From the NCBI GenBank assembly GCA_020638555.1, contig JACKII010000001.1:186001-250000 (forward strand): 64,000 nt of DNA, in the 5' to 3' direction. The notes under the pieces are model-generated. The model was given only the letters and a program-made list of their open reading frames with translations. It did no database searches and had not been told where the DNA came from. The position numbers were made by a program, and so were the translations under genes. The stretch is from Alphaproteobacteria bacterium (lineage in GTDB: Bacteria; Pseudomonadota; Alphaproteobacteria; Bin95). Below, piece by piece: positions 46,367 to 55,229 of the stretch (position 1 is its first letter; every line of letters starts with the position of its first letter).

Positions 46367-47350
46367 ATGAAGGTCTGCATTTACGGTGCCGGCGCCATCG
46401 GCGGTCATATCGGCGGCCACCTCGCCCGCGGCGGAGCGGAGGTCAGCCTGATCGCCCGCGGCCCGCATCTGGAAGCGATGCGGCGGAACGGCCTGCGGGT
46501 TTATGGCGACGGCTTGGATTTCACGGTTCCCGTGGCCGCCACCGCCAATCCGGCCGATCTGGGCCCACAGGACTATGTGTTCATCACGCTGAAAAGCCAC
46601 CAGGTCGACGGCGTGCTGGAGGCGATGCAGCCGCTGCTGGGGCCGGAGACGGCGGTGATCCCCCCAACCACGGGCATTCCCTGGTGGTATTTCTATGGGC
46701 TGGAGGGGCCGCACCGCGACCGCCGGCTCGACCGGCTCGATCCGGACGGCCGGCAATGGCGGCTGATCGGCCCGGAACGCGCCCTTGGCTGCGCCTTCTG
46801 GACCGCGGCGGAGGTGGTGGAGCCGGGCGTGATCCACCAGGACGGCCTGCGCGCCGCCTATCCCATCGGCGAGCCGGACGGTAGCGAGTCGCCGCGCCTG
46901 CTGCGCCTGGTGGAGGCGATGACCGCGGGCGGCCTGCATGCGCCAATCCAAACGGATATTCGCGGCCAGATCTGGACCAAGATGATCAACAGCCTCTGCT
47001 GGAACCAGGCGGCGTTCCTGACCGAGGCGATCAACGGTGCGTTTCAGACCGCGCCGGACGCGGTCGCCGTGGTGCGGTGCATGATGGCGGAGATGGAGGC
47101 TGTGGCCGCCGCGCTCGGCGCCACCATTCCCGTGGCCATGGAAAAGCGCATCGCCATGACGGTCAACGCCACCGATCACACCATGAGCATGCTGCAGGAT
47201 CTCCAGCGGGGCCGGCCGATCGAGATCGACGTGCTGGCGGACTCGGTGGCGGAGATGAGCGCCGCCGCCGGCGTGGCGACGCCGACCGTGGACGCGCTGT
47301 TGGCCCTGACCAAGCTCAAAGGGCGAATGCGCGGCGTCTATGGCGGGTGA
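46367..47350 (+). CDS. 2-dehydropantoate 2-reductase family protein (PanE/ApbA-like)
   Basis: 327 residues with MKVCIYGAGAIGGHIGGHLARGGAEVSLIAR (NADP Rossmann motif GxGxxG), ITLKSHQVDGVL (with the catalytic region Lys-x-x), and IWTKMINSLCWNQ with the conserved Lys/Asn pair. Paralogues are numerous and few are true ketopantoate reductases; no other pantothenate gene is here. It is co-directional with the LLM gene 14 bases upstream, which suggests it is a step in the same catabolic route rather than vitamin synthesis. Confidence 0.85.
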   Translation: MKVCIYGAGAIGGHIGGHLARGGAEVSLIARGPHLEAMRRNGLRVYGDGLDFTVPVAATANPADLGPQDYVFITLKSHQVDGVLEAMQPLLGPETAVIPPTTGIPWWYFYGLEGPHRDRRLDRLDPDGRQWRLIGPERALGCAFWTAAEVVEPGVIHQDGLRAAYPIGEPDGSESPRLLRLVEAMTAGGLHAPIQTDIRGQIWTKMINSLCWNQAAFLTEAINGAFQTAPDAVAVVRCMMAEMEAVAAALGATIPVAMEKRIAMTVNATDHTMSMLQDLQRGRPIEIDVLADSVAEMSAAAGVATPTVDALLALTKLKGRMRGVYGG

Positions 47351-47356
47351 GGCCGC

Positions 47357-47411
47357 TGTTCGCAAGGTGACACCGGCCCCGGATCGGCGCTCCGCACCGT
47401 CCGGGGAACAG
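47357..47411. repeat. intergenic dyad element, half copy 4
   Basis: GACACCGGCCCCGGATCGGC followed by GCTCCGCACCGTCCGGGGAACAG equals the right half of copy 1 base for base over this stretch; the left arm is missing. It is a truncated copy between co-directional genes. Confidence 0.65.
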
Positions 47412-47487
47412 CGGGCTTTGCCGTTAGACGGGTGTTAAGGCGGGCCGTCCTACGATGGACGACAGATTGCGCCAGGAGGAACCTGTC

Positions 47488-47724
47488 ATGGCCCGTCAAC
47501 GCAAAATCGACCCGGGAACCGGCCTTTCGCGCGAAGCGCTGGAGACTTTGCTGGACCTAGTGGAGATTCGCCTGGGGTGCGTCGAGGTCGTCGACCGCGA
47601 CGATGTCCGGGAATTGCGTCAGCTCGAAAAGACGCGCGACCAACTCAACCGCATTCTGGGTCTGAAAGCCCAGGCGGCAGTCTCCGCCACGCCGGCGTTT
47701 GTGCGGCTGCGGGCCAGCGCCTGA
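47488..47724 (+). CDS. small hypothetical protein
   Basis: 78 residues from the ATG at 47488, eight bases after AGGAGG, a very good ribosome site that supports a real gene. The chain is basic at the start (MARQRKIDPGTGLSREAL) and helical in the middle (LDLVEIRLGCVEVVDRDDVRELRQLEKTRDQLNRIL), probably a coiled coil. I do not recognise a family. Convergent with gatB, with 52 bases between. Confidence 0.65.
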   Translation: MARQRKIDPGTGLSREALETLLDLVEIRLGCVEVVDRDDVRELRQLEKTRDQLNRILGLKAQAAVSATPAFVRLRASA

Positions 47725-47776
47725 CCCCCAAAACTGCCGCCGGCAATCTTTACCCGGTACCGGGCGCGGCGGCCTG

Positions 47777-49249
47777 TCAGGCGTCGAGTTTCGGCTTCAG
47801 CAACTGGTTGACCAGAGCGGGATTGGCCTTGCCCTGCGTCGCCTTCATCACCTGGCCGACGAAAAAGCCGAACAGCTTGTCCTTGCCGCTGCGGTATTGC
47901 TCCACCTTGTCGCCGTTCTTGGCCATCACCTCGTCGATGATCGCCTCGATTGCGCCGGTGTCGGTGATCTGGCGCAGGCCCTTTGCTTCGACGATTTCGC
48001 CGGCGGACTGGCCGGTTTCAATCATGGCCTCGAACACGTCCTTGGCGATGCGGCCGCTGATCGTGTCGTCGGCGATGAGTTCGATCAAGCCGCCCAACTT
48101 GTCCGCGTCGATGGGGGCGTTGGTGACGTCATAGCCCTCGCGGTTCAGATACGCGAAATAGTCGCCGGTAATCCAGTTCACCGCCAGTTTCGCATCCCGT
48201 CCCTTGGCCACCGTCTCGAAGAAATCGGCGTTGGTCTGGTCGGCGGTCAGCACCCAGGCGTCATAGTCGGGAATGCCATAGTCCTTGACGAAGCGCGCGC
48301 GTTTGGCATCCGGCAGTTCCGGCATGTCGGCCTCGATCCGCGCGATGAACGCATCGTCGAGCTTGAGCGGCAGCAGGTCCGGATCCGGGAAATAGCGGTA
48401 GTCGTGCGCATCCTCCTTGGAGCGCATTGACCGGGTCTCGCCCTTGGCCGCGTCGTAGAGCCGGGTTTCCTGGTCCACCGTGCCGCCGTTCTCGATCAGG
48501 CGGATCTGGCGCTTGGCCTCATAGTCGATAGCCTGGCGCATGAAACGGATGGAGTTGACGTTCTTGACCTCGCAGCGGGTGCCGAAATCCTCGCCCGGCC
48601 GGCGCACCGACACGTTGATGTCGCAGCGCATCGAGCCCTGCTCCATATTGCCGTCGCAGGTGCCGAGATAGCGCAGGATCTGGCGCAGCTTGGTCATATA
48701 GGCCGTGGCCTGTTCCGGTGAGCGCATGTCCGGCTCGGAGACGATCTCCATCAGCGCGGTGCCCGAGCGATTCAGGTCGATATAGGACTGGGTCGGGTGC
48801 TGGTCGTGGATCGATTTGCCGGCGTCCTGCTCCACGTGCAGGCGGGTGACGCCGATGCGCTTCGGCACCTCGCCTTCCGGCTCGATATCGAGATGGCCGC
48901 CGGTGACGATGGGGAACTCGTACTGGCTGATCTGATAGCCCTGCGGCAGGTCGGCGTAGAAATAGTTCTTGCGGTCGAAGCGGCTGTAATGGTTGACGGT
49001 GCCGTTGATGCCGAGGCCGGTCTTCACGGCCTGTTCGATGCAATGTTCGTTGAGGACCGGCAGCATGCCGGGGAAGGCCGCGTCGACCAAGCTGACCTGG
49101 GTGTTCGGCTCGGCGCCGAAGGCGACGGCGGCGCCGGAAAACAGCTTGGAGTTGGAGATCACCTGGGCGTGCACTTCCAGCCCGATCACCAATTCCCACT
49201 CGCCGGTGGCGCCCTTCAGGCGTTTCGGTTCATTCAGCAATTCGGCCAT
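47777..49249 (-). CDS. gatB: Asp/Glu-tRNA amidotransferase subunit B
   Basis: Kinase and tRNA-binding subunit of GatCAB, which amidates misacylated Glu-tRNA(Gln) or Asp-tRNA(Asn). 490 residues with [62 protein letters not shown] and [20 protein letters not shown]. Its C-terminal YqeY-like tail ends at LLKPKLDA. In this operon a foreign gene separates it from gatA. Confidence 0.96.
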   Translation of the reverse strand: MAELLNEPKRLKGATGEWELVIGLEVHAQVISNSKLFSGAAVAFGAEPNTQVSLVDAAFPGMLPVLNEHCIEQAVKTGLGINGTVNHYSRFDRKNYFYADLPQGYQISQYEFPIVTGGHLDIEPEGEVPKRIGVTRLHVEQDAGKSIHDQHPTQSYIDLNRSGTALMEIVSEPDMRSPEQATAYMTKLRQILRYLGTCDGNMEQGSMRCDINVSVRRPGEDFGTRCEVKNVNSIRFMRQAIDYEAKRQIRLIENGGTVDQETRLYDAAKGETRSMRSKEDAHDYRYFPDPDLLPLKLDDAFIARIEADMPELPDAKRARFVKDYGIPDYDAWVLTADQTNADFFETVAKGRDAKLAVNWITGDYFAYLNREGYDVTNAPIDADKLGGLIELIADDTISGRIAKDVFEAMIETGQSAGEIVEAKGLRQITDTGAIEAIIDEVMAKNGDKVEQYRSGKDKLFGFFVGQVMKATQGKANPALVNQLLKPKLDA

Positions 49250-49304
49250 GGTTCGCTATTTCCCTTACTGCATCTGCTCCGACGGAACCGCTAAGCCACC
49301 CGAA

Positions 49305-50123
49305 TCAGAGCGGCCATAGGGTGCTGGCGCCTACAAGCGCCAGAGGAATCGCCCATTTCAGGACATAAGACAACCGCTCGATGGGGCATGCGATGGGATA
49401 CCGCGACGCGGGACCACCCAGCGCAAAATGCGGAGGCTTCGGTGCCTCGGCCCCAAAGGGGGTGTCGTCCCCACGATTGCGGATGCCGCGATAGATGGCC
49501 CGGATCCGCTCTGGCTCTTGCAATAACGATTCTGGAGTAGCCTGTGCCAGCACGCCAAAATCCGGGTCTGCCAGCCACCATCGGCTGTCCGGGTCCTGGA
49601 CCATGGGGATCACGTGGTTCCAGCCTGTCAGAAAGCCGGTCCGAAACCCCCGCTCGGCAAAGAATCCGGTGACGGCGATGGCCTGCTGCTCGCAATCGCC
49701 GATCCCGCGGCCGACGGCGCGGCGCCAGTTGCAGACCACATGGCCGTAATAGCCGGGCTGCTTGAGGAACCCCAGCAACCACAACACCCAGTTTTCCCAA
49801 GCCGACACCGTAAGCCCGAAGGCTCGCCGTTCCTTGGGTGTCAGGCGCGGCTTCTTCCGGTCTGGGCGAATGGTCTTGAGGCTGTCCGGGATCGGATGCG
49901 CGAAGGCGTGGGTGAACAGCGTGTGGGCGGACGCGACGAAATCCGGCGCACTGGGCGACAGGTCCGACAGCCTTTGGATGGCTTCCGCCCGAGGCAACAA
50001 TGGGTGATGCCAGCCCGGCTCGCGATAGCCGGCCAGCAACGCACTGCGGTGCGGCCGGAGCGATCCAATGAGATTAACCGCCAGCAAGCTGATCCCCACT
50101 GTCGCCAACACACTCGTCAGCAA
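49305..50123 (-). CDS. membrane-anchored transglutaminase-like protein inside the gat operon
   Basis: 272 residues, TTG start with GAGGA eight bases upstream; that SD overlaps the gatA stop, so the gene is translationally tied to gatA. N-terminal TM (LTSVLATVGISLLAVNLIGSL) and a C-terminal TM (LKWAIPLALVGASTLWPL). The central region has Cys, His and Asp in transglutaminase-fold spacing: GIGDCEQQAIAVTGFFAERG, GWNHVIPMV, WWLADPDFGV. This suggests a Cys-protease/transglutaminase-like domain; topology places it between two membrane spans, side not determinable. No function is known to me. Confidence 0.72.
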   Translation of the reverse strand: MLTSVLATVGISLLAVNLIGSLRPHRSALLAGYREPGWHHPLLPRAEAIQRLSDLSPSAPDFVASAHTLFTHAFAHPIPDSLKTIRPDRKKPRLTPKERRAFGLTVSAWENWVLWLLGFLKQPGYYGHVVCNWRRAVGRGIGDCEQQAIAVTGFFAERGFRTGFLTGWNHVIPMVQDPDSRWWLADPDFGVLAQATPESLLQEPERIRAIYRGIRNRGDDTPFGAEAPKPPHFALGGPASRYPIACPIERLSYVLKWAIPLALVGASTLWPL

Positions 50124-50135
50124 TGACGGCAGTCC

Positions 50136-51611
50136 TCAATACCCCGCCGGCCGCGCGGTGAACGCCGCGGCGTCTTCCAGGGCGCGGCCGACCTGGATCA
50201 GCGTTGCCTCGTCGAAGGGCTTGGCGATCAGGTGCAGGCCCAAGGGCAGGCCCTGGTCGCTCAAGCCGCCCGGCACGCTCATCGCCGGCAGTCCGGCCAT
50301 GCTGGCGGGCACCGTGAACACGTCGTTCAGGTACATCTGCACCGGGTCGTCCTGCTTTTCGCCCAGCACGAAGGCGGCGCTGGGCGCGGTCGGCGTCAGG
50401 ATCGCGTCCACCTGCTCGAAGGCTTGCGTGAAGTCGCGCAGGATCAGCGAACGCACCTTCTGTGCCTTCAGGTAATAGGCGTCGTAATAGCCGGCACTCA
50501 GCACATAGGTGCCGATCATGATGCGCCGCTTCACCTCCGCGCCGAATCCCTCGGCGCGGGTGTTCTCGTACATCTCCTTCAGGTCCTTGCCGTCGACCCG
50601 GAGGCCGTAGCGCACGCCGTCATAACGGGCGAGGTTCGAGGACGCCTCCGCCGGCGCGATGATGTAGTAGGTGGGTAGCGCGTATTTGGTGTGCGGCAGG
50701 CTGATCTCCACCACTTCGGCGCCCTGGGCACGCAGCCAGTCGGCGCCCTGGGTCCAGACGCGGTCGATTTCCGCCGGCATGCCGTCGACGCGGTATTCCT
50801 TCGGCACGCCGATCCGCAGCCCCTTCACACCCGCATTCAACTTTTCCGCGAAATTCGGCAAGGCATAGGGGGCGCTGGTGGAATCCTTCGGGTCGTGGCC
50901 GGCCATCACCTGCAACATGATCGCCGCATCCTCGACCGTGCGGGTCATCGGTCCCGCCTGGTCCAGCGAGGAGGCGAAGGCGACAATGCCCCAGCGCGAG
51001 CAGCGCCCGTAGGTGGGCTTCAGGCCGACAATGCCGCAAAAGCTGGCCGGCTGGCGGATCGAGCCGCCGGTGTCGGTGCCGGTCGCCGCAATTGCCATGC
51101 GCGCCGCCACCGCCGCCGCCGATCCGCCGGACGAGCCACCCGGCACCCGCTGGCGGTTGTCGCCGTCCTTGGCGACCCAGGGGTTGGTTACCGGGCCGTA
51201 ATAGCTGGTGATGTTGGCCGAGCCCATGGCGAACTCGTCCAGGTTCGCCTTGCCCAGTAGCACCGAGCCGCCAGCCTTCAGCTTGGCGGAGACGGTGCTT
51301 TCATAGGGCGGGACGAACGGCCCCAGAATGTGGCTGCCGGCGGTGCTGCGAATGTCGGCGGTGCAGAACAGATCCTTCATGGCGATGGGCACGCCGTCCA
51401 TCGGGCCGGCGCTCTCGCCCCTGGCGCGCCGGGCGTCGGCGGCGTCGGCATCGGCCAGCGCCCGCTCCGGCGTTTCGGTGATGAAGGCGTTCAGCGTCTT
51501 GTGCTCTGCCATCGCCTGGATGTGCGCTTCCGCCAACTCGCGGGCGGAAAAATCGCCGGCGTCCAGGCCGGCGCGGGCAGAGGCGATGGTGAGATCGGTG
51601 AGCGTGGCCAT
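50136..51611 (-). CDS. gatA: Asp/Glu-tRNA amidotransferase subunit A
   Basis: Amidase subunit of GatCAB, freeing ammonia from glutamine. 491 residues. Ser-cisSer-Lys triad: Lys in [10 protein letters not shown], cis-Ser and Ser in [18 protein letters not shown] and [28 protein letters not shown] and [15 protein letters not shown] are also typical. The ATG at 51611 overlaps the gatC stop by one base (TAATG). It is followed after 12 bases by the transglutaminase-like gene. Confidence 0.96.
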   Translation of the reverse strand: MATLTDLTIASARAGLDAGDFSARELAEAHIQAMAEHKTLNAFITETPERALADADAADARRARGESAGPMDGVPIAMKDLFCTADIRSTAGSHILGPFVPPYESTVSAKLKAGGSVLLGKANLDEFAMGSANITSYYGPVTNPWVAKDGDNRQRVPGGSSGGSAAAVAARMAIAATGTDTGGSIRQPASFCGIVGLKPTYGRCSRWGIVAFASSLDQAGPMTRTVEDAAIMLQVMAGHDPKDSTSAPYALPNFAEKLNAGVKGLRIGVPKEYRVDGMPAEIDRVWTQGADWLRAQGAEVVEISLPHTKYALPTYYIIAPAEASSNLARYDGVRYGLRVDGKDLKEMYENTRAEGFGAEVKRRIMIGTYVLSAGYYDAYYLKAQKVRSLILRDFTQAFEQVDAILTPTAPSAAFVLGEKQDDPVQMYLNDVFTVPASMAGLPAMSVPGGLSDQGLPLGLHLIAKPFDEATLIQVGRALEDAAAFTARPAGY

Positions 51612-51898
51612 TATTCCACCACCTTCGGCACGGTGTAGAACCCATGGGCGCCGTGCGGCGCGTTTGCGGTCACCACTTCGGCATAGCCGCCGTCGGTCAC
51701 CACGTCCGGGCGCAGCGGCAACGAAAAGTCGCCGACCCCGGTCATGGGCTCGACCCCGTCCACATTCACCTCGTCCAATTGCTCGACGAATGTGATAATG
51801 GCAGAGAGATCGGTGGCCCAGGCTTGCAGTTCATCGTCACTGACCTTAATCCGGGCCAGATTGGCGATGCGTGCCACCGTCGCCTGATCCAACGCCAT
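51611..51898 (-). CDS. gatC: Asp/Glu-tRNA amidotransferase subunit C
   Basis: 95 residues from the ATG at 51898, which is the family's normal length. [42 protein letters not shown] is the diagnostic GatC belt that wraps GatA and GatB. The preceding codons of the longer frame (antisense to ruvX) are not used. Its start overlaps, on the opposite strand, the ruvX ATG by the palindrome CATG, so both genes share a very compact bidirectional start region. Confidence 0.94.
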   Translation of the reverse strand: MALDQATVARIANLARIKVSDDELQAWATDLSAIITFVEQLDEVNVDGVEPMTGVGDFSLPLRPDVVTDGGYAEVVTANAPHGAHGFYTVPKVVE

Positions 51899-52487
51899 GC
51901 GCGCGTTCCTTTTGTTAACAGACAGTCTTCCTGGGAGGGCTCGGCTCATCTCTAGCCAGCACACAAGGATTTGCAAGCCCGCCGACCTGGCCGGGCTGCC
52001 ACGTCACACCCGTTTGGTCGGCCTCGATGTCGGCGATCGGAAGATCGGCGTCGCCCTCTCCGACCCCGGCCGGCGCATAGCCTCGCCGGCCGGCGTGGTG
52101 CGGCGGGCGAAGCGATTCTACGAAACCGCGGAGAGCTTGGCCGCCTTCTGGAAGGGGGAGGCGGTGAGCGGCATTGTCGTCGGTCTGCCGCTGAACCAGG
52201 ACGGCACGCAAGGGCCGCGCGCCCAGGCGAGCCGCCAGTTCGCCCACAACCTCGCCCGGCATTTCGACCTGCCGGTGGCGCTCTGGGACGAGCGATTTTC
52301 GTCGGTGGCGGCCGAGCGGCTGCTGTTGGACGAGGCGGACCTGTCGCGCACGCGCCGGCGCGAACTGGTGGACCAGACCGCGGCGGCCTTCATCCTGCAA
52401 GGCTGCCTCGACTTCTTGATCCGGCCACCGACGGACGATGATGATGAGAATAATGATGTTGATGAAGAAGATGGTGAGGGTAGGTAA
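51897..52487 (+). CDS. ruvX: putative pre-16S rRNA nuclease / Holliday junction resolvase-like RuvX (YqgF)
   Basis: 196 residues if started at the ATG at 51897; the true start may lie further in because no good SD precedes it. RNase H-like motifs: LVGLDVGDRKIGVALSD (first Asp), IVVGLPLNQDG, LWDERFSSVAAERLL, and VDQTAAAFILQGCLDFL. YqgF trims the 5' end of 16S rRNA in E. coli. The homologous core ends at about LDFLIR; the last 20 or so residues (PPTDDDDENNDVDEEDGEGR) are an acidic run that the family lacks, encoded by the first bases of an AT-rich island. Confidence 0.9.
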   Translation: MRAFLLLTDSLPGRARLISSQHTRICKPADLAGLPRHTRLVGLDVGDRKIGVALSDPGRRIASPAGVVRRAKRFYETAESLAAFWKGEAVSGIVVGLPLNQDGTQGPRAQASRQFAHNLARHFDLPVALWDERFSSVAAERLLLDEADLSRTRRRELVDQTAAAFILQGCLDFLIRPPTDDDDENNDVDEEDGEGR

Positions 52488-52857
52488 ATTGTCGCCGTTT
52501 TCTGAATTATTATCAATCCATAGAAAGAAAAGACTATGAAAATAAACTCCTATTGATGCAATATATGTCATGGTTATGATTTCAAAAGCCCAGATTGAAA
52601 AGAGAGATATTTTTAATGCTTGAGAAAACAACAATTAATGTATTCTTTCTCTCTTTATCAAATTATAATAAGGAATTTAATCATAATTGGCCAAATACTG
52701 AGGCGATTATAGAAATAGGAGATGGTCGGAAATTTAGCGGAGTCGGATATTCAGCTGCGGAAGCGCTTGTGAATTCTGCAAAATGGTGGTTGGCGAGCGA
52801 ACATGGGAAAGACCCTGACGTTGATGATTGAAATTTTCTAAGTTGGGGCGTGTCTAA
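52436..52857. other. AT-rich island
   Basis: By eye the composition falls to about 30-35% G+C in a window that is otherwise about two-thirds G+C. The island begins inside the ruvX stop region with repeated GAT/GAA triplets and ends just before the GTG start of the AEC transporter gene. It holds a plausible ORF (52616-52831). No integrase, tRNA or repeat border is seen, so how it arrived is unknown. Confidence 0.8.
52616..52831 (+). CDS. small hypothetical protein in the AT-rich island
   Basis: 71 residues from the ATG at 52616, with AGAGAG nine bases upstream; an in-frame TTG at 52595 would add seven. Sequence LEKTTINVFFLSLSNYNKEFNHNWPNTEAII is followed by a GDGRKFSGVGYSAAEALVNSAKWWLASEHGKDPDVDD segment that looks like a folded alpha/beta end. 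Codon use (AT-rich third positions) is unlike all neighbours, which points to horizontal origin. I do not recognise the family. Confidence 0.5.
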   Translation: MLEKTTINVFFLSLSNYNKEFNHNWPNTEAIIEIGDGRKFSGVGYSAAEALVNSAKWWLASEHGKDPDVDD

Positions 52858-53775
52858 GTGCTGACCGTCGCGCTCGCGATCCTGCCGATCATCGTCGCCA
52901 TCGCCATCGGCTACGGGCTGAAGGTGCGAGGCGTCGGCGCGTCGGTCTGGAGCGCGGCCGAGCGCAGCGTGTTCTATCTCTTCCTGCCGGCCCTGGTGCT
53001 GCATTACGTCTCGGTCCGCGATGTGACCGTGGCCGAGGTGCTGGCCATGGTCGTGCCGATTGGCGGCATGATCCTGGGCCTGGGCGCGGTCGCCTATTGG
53101 CTCGCCCGCTGGCTGACCCGCAGCCCGCCCGGCACGGCGGCCAGCGTGCACCAGGCCTCGATCCGGCTGAACGGCGTCGTCATGATTGCTCTGGTGCCGG
53201 CGCTGCTGGGCGAGCAGGTCTGGCCCTATGTGGTGGTCATGACCTCGGTCTGGCCGGTGCTTTCGAACACCACCTCGATCTTGGTGTTTGCGAACGCCGC
53301 CGGCCTGCACCGCTCGCCGCGGCAGATGGCGGTGGCGGTGGCGAAGAATCCGGTGGTGATCGCGGTGATGCTGGGAACCGCGTTCAACGTCGCCGGGCTC
53401 GGCCCGTTCATCGCCGCGCTCGGCGTGTTCAAGCTGTTGGGCAATGCGGCGCTGCCCGTCGGCCTCCTGGCGGCCGGCGCCGGCCTGGAATTCTCCAGCC
53501 TGCGCCGTTCCGGCCCGTCGACACTGCTGGCCACCGTGCTGAAAATGGCGGTGATGCCGGCGGCGATGTGGCTCGCCTGCGAGGCGCTCGACATGCCGCC
53601 CTGGATCGCCCAGGTGCTGGTGATCTCGTCGGCCCTGCCGTGCTCGCCCAGCGGCTATGTGCTGGCCAGCCAGATGGGCGGCGACGGCCGCACCATGGCC
53701 AGCACCATCACGTTGCAGCACGTGGTCGGCATGGTGAGTGTGGCGGCGGTGGCGAGTTGGATGCTGGCGGGGTAG
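52858..53775 (+). CDS. AEC (auxin efflux carrier) family transporter
   Basis: 305 residues with about 10 spans. MLTVALAILPIIVAIAIGYGLKVRG, ERSVFYLFLPALVLHYVSV, VHQASIRLNGVVMIALVPALLGEQVWP and the repeated VALGVFKLLGNAALPVGLLAAGAGLEF region match bacterial AEC carriers of dicarboxylates or amino acid products. GTG start; SD weak. It returns to high G+C directly after the AT-rich island. Substrate unknown. Confidence 0.87.
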   Translation: MLTVALAILPIIVAIAIGYGLKVRGVGASVWSAAERSVFYLFLPALVLHYVSVRDVTVAEVLAMVVPIGGMILGLGAVAYWLARWLTRSPPGTAASVHQASIRLNGVVMIALVPALLGEQVWPYVVVMTSVWPVLSNTTSILVFANAAGLHRSPRQMAVAVAKNPVVIAVMLGTAFNVAGLGPFIAALGVFKLLGNAALPVGLLAAGAGLEFSSLRRSGPSTLLATVLKMAVMPAAMWLACEALDMPPWIAQVLVISSALPCSPSGYVLASQMGGDGRTMASTITLQHVVGMVSVAAVASWMLAG

Positions 53776-53815
53776 CGTCGGGGCGTCTCGCACAGCGCCA
53801 GAACCGGCCTTGGCC

Positions 53816-53864
53816 AATCGCCATTTCAATGCGAATAATTCCCATTCGCATTGAAATGGCGATT
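53816..53864. promoter_or_regulatory. 21-bp perfect inverted repeat with Fur-like core
   Basis: Left arm AATCGCCATTTCAATGCGAA plus T (53816-53836) and its exact inverse complement (53844-53864) flank the 7-base spacer AATTCCC. The core GCGAATAATTCCCATTCGC looks like alphaproteobacterial Fur-type operators, agreeing with the E. coli Fur box at 11 of 19 positions including the central AAT and CATT. There is no T run, so a terminator is less likely. TTGACC follows at 53866, and a small ORF with a good SD starts 46 bases beyond the repeat. Confidence 0.6.
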
Positions 53865-53909
53865 CTTGACCTCTAAGATTGTTTCGGAGCGAACAACGGA
53901 GGTACCGCC

Positions 53910-54113
53910 ATGACCGTCATCCGCAGCCTGGGGTTAACCGCGTTTTTGTCCGTGTTGCGAGCCCATGCGTCGGCCTCGCCGGAATTCATTGACGAGACCG
54001 TCGGCTCCGGTCGTGCCGAGACGCCGGGTTCAAGTTGCGAGAGATGGAAGGGTGCCGTCGCCCTGCCCGCGGGCGACGCCGAATCGGTGTCCGCGCTCGC
54101 CTATCGCCATTGA
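53910..54113 (+). CDS. possible small protein downstream of the Fur-like palindrome
   Basis: 67 residues. GGAGG lies seven bases before the ATG, a good ribosome site, and codon use is normal. MTVIRSLGLTAFLSVLRAHASASPE might be a short exported start; the rest (GSSCERWKGAVALPAGD) shows nothing recognised. No homologue comes to mind; it may instead be a chance frame. The region from 54114 to the pyrB start at 54246 holds no other gene or clear structure. Confidence 0.4.
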   Translation: MTVIRSLGLTAFLSVLRAHASASPEFIDETVGSGRAETPGSSCERWKGAVALPAGDAESVSALAYRH

Positions 54114-54245
54114 GCGGCGCTTCGGTCCCGCGACCGCTGCGGTCCGCCGGGGCCGCGCCTGGCGCTGACCATCCCCAGGCTTGATGCCATCCGGCGTGCC
54201 CCGCCCCTTGCGACTCACCGACGGTGCGCGTAAAGCCGGAAGACT

Positions 54246-55229
54246 ATGGACGATATCGTATTCCCGCATCAGCACATCCTTGGCATCGAGGGCATGGGCC
54301 CCGAGGCCATCACCACCATTCTCGACCTGTCGGAGAGCTATGTGGCGCTGAACCGCCAGCGCGACAAGAAACGGGCCGACCTGCGCGGGCGCACGGTCAT
54401 CAACGTGTTCTTCGAAAGTTCGACCCGCACCCGCACCTCGTTCGAACTGGCGGGCAAGCGGCTGGGTGCCGACGTGATCAACATCGCGGTCGAGGCCAGC
54501 GCCATCAACAAGGGCGAGACGCTGCTGGACACCGCCATGACACTGAACGCCATGCACCCGGACGTGCTGGTGGTGCGCCACCCCTATTCCGGCGCGGTGC
54601 AGCTCATCTCGGAAAAGGTGGAGTGCGCGGTGATCAACGCCGGCGACGGCTGGCACGAGCACCCGACCCAGGCGCTGCTGGATGCCCTGACCATCCGCCG
54701 TCGCCTCGGCAAGCTGGCGGGGTTGAATGTGGCGATTTGCGGTGACGTCGCCCACAGCCGCGTCGCCCGCTCGAATATTCTCCTGCTGCACACCATGGGC
54801 GCGTTCGTCCGCGTGGTCGCCCCGCCGACCCTGGTGCCGGCGGATGCGGACCGCCTCGGCGTCGACGTCTATCACGACATGGCCGAAGGGCTGAAGGACG
54901 TGGACATCGTCATGATGCTGCGCATCCAGACCGAGCGCATGAAGGGCGGCCTGATCCCCTCGCAGCGCGAGTATTTCCGGTTTTACGGCCTGGATGTGGA
55001 AAAGCTGAAAGCGGCGCGGTCCGATGCCCTCATCATGCATCCGGGGCCGATGAACCGGGGCATCGAGATCGATTCGGACGTGGCCGACGACATCAACCGC
55101 TCGGTGATCCCGGAGCAGGTGGAAATGGGCGTGGCGGTGCGCATGGCCTGCCTCGACCTCTTGACCCGCAATGTCATCGCCAATTTCGGCGAGGATGACG
55201 CCCCGGGCATCGGGGAGGGCGTTCGCTGA
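54246..55229 (+). CDS. pyrB: aspartate carbamoyltransferase catalytic subunit
   Basis: Second step of pyrimidine synthesis: carbamoyl phosphate plus aspartate gives carbamoyl-aspartate. 327 residues with the carbamoyl-phosphate loop [43 protein letters not shown] (His and Gln of the active site), and [10 protein letters not shown]. No pyrI partner follows; instead pyrC overlaps its stop by one base (TGATG), as in the pyrBC' complexes of pseudomonads and many alphaproteobacteria. Confidence 0.96.
   Translation: MDDIVFPHQHILGIEGMGPEAITTILDLSESYVALNRQRDKKRADLRGRTVINVFFESSTRTRTSFELAGKRLGADVINIAVEASAINKGETLLDTAMTLNAMHPDVLVVRHPYSGAVQLISEKVECAVINAGDGWHEHPTQALLDALTIRRRLGKLAGLNVAICGDVAHSRVARSNILLLHTMGAFVRVVAPPTLVPADADRLGVDVYHDMAEGLKDVDIVMMLRIQTERMKGGLIPSQREYFRFYGLDVEKLKAARSDALIMHPGPMNRGIEIDSDVADDINRSVIPEQVEMGVAVRMACLDLLTRNVIANFGEDDAPGIGEGVR

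Noticed and set aside
51915..52634. Minus-strand frame with a very hydrophobic, two-span-like N-terminal part over the AT-rich island
   Set aside because: The frame continues as antisense of ruvX, and its hydrophobic look follows from reading GAT/GAA/AAT-rich DNA backward (Ile, Phe). Its TTG start has no SD.
53965..54168. Overlapping 67-codon plus-strand frame beside the small ORF at 53910
   Set aside because: No SD, Arg/Pro-rich composition typical of shifted frames in GC-rich DNA.
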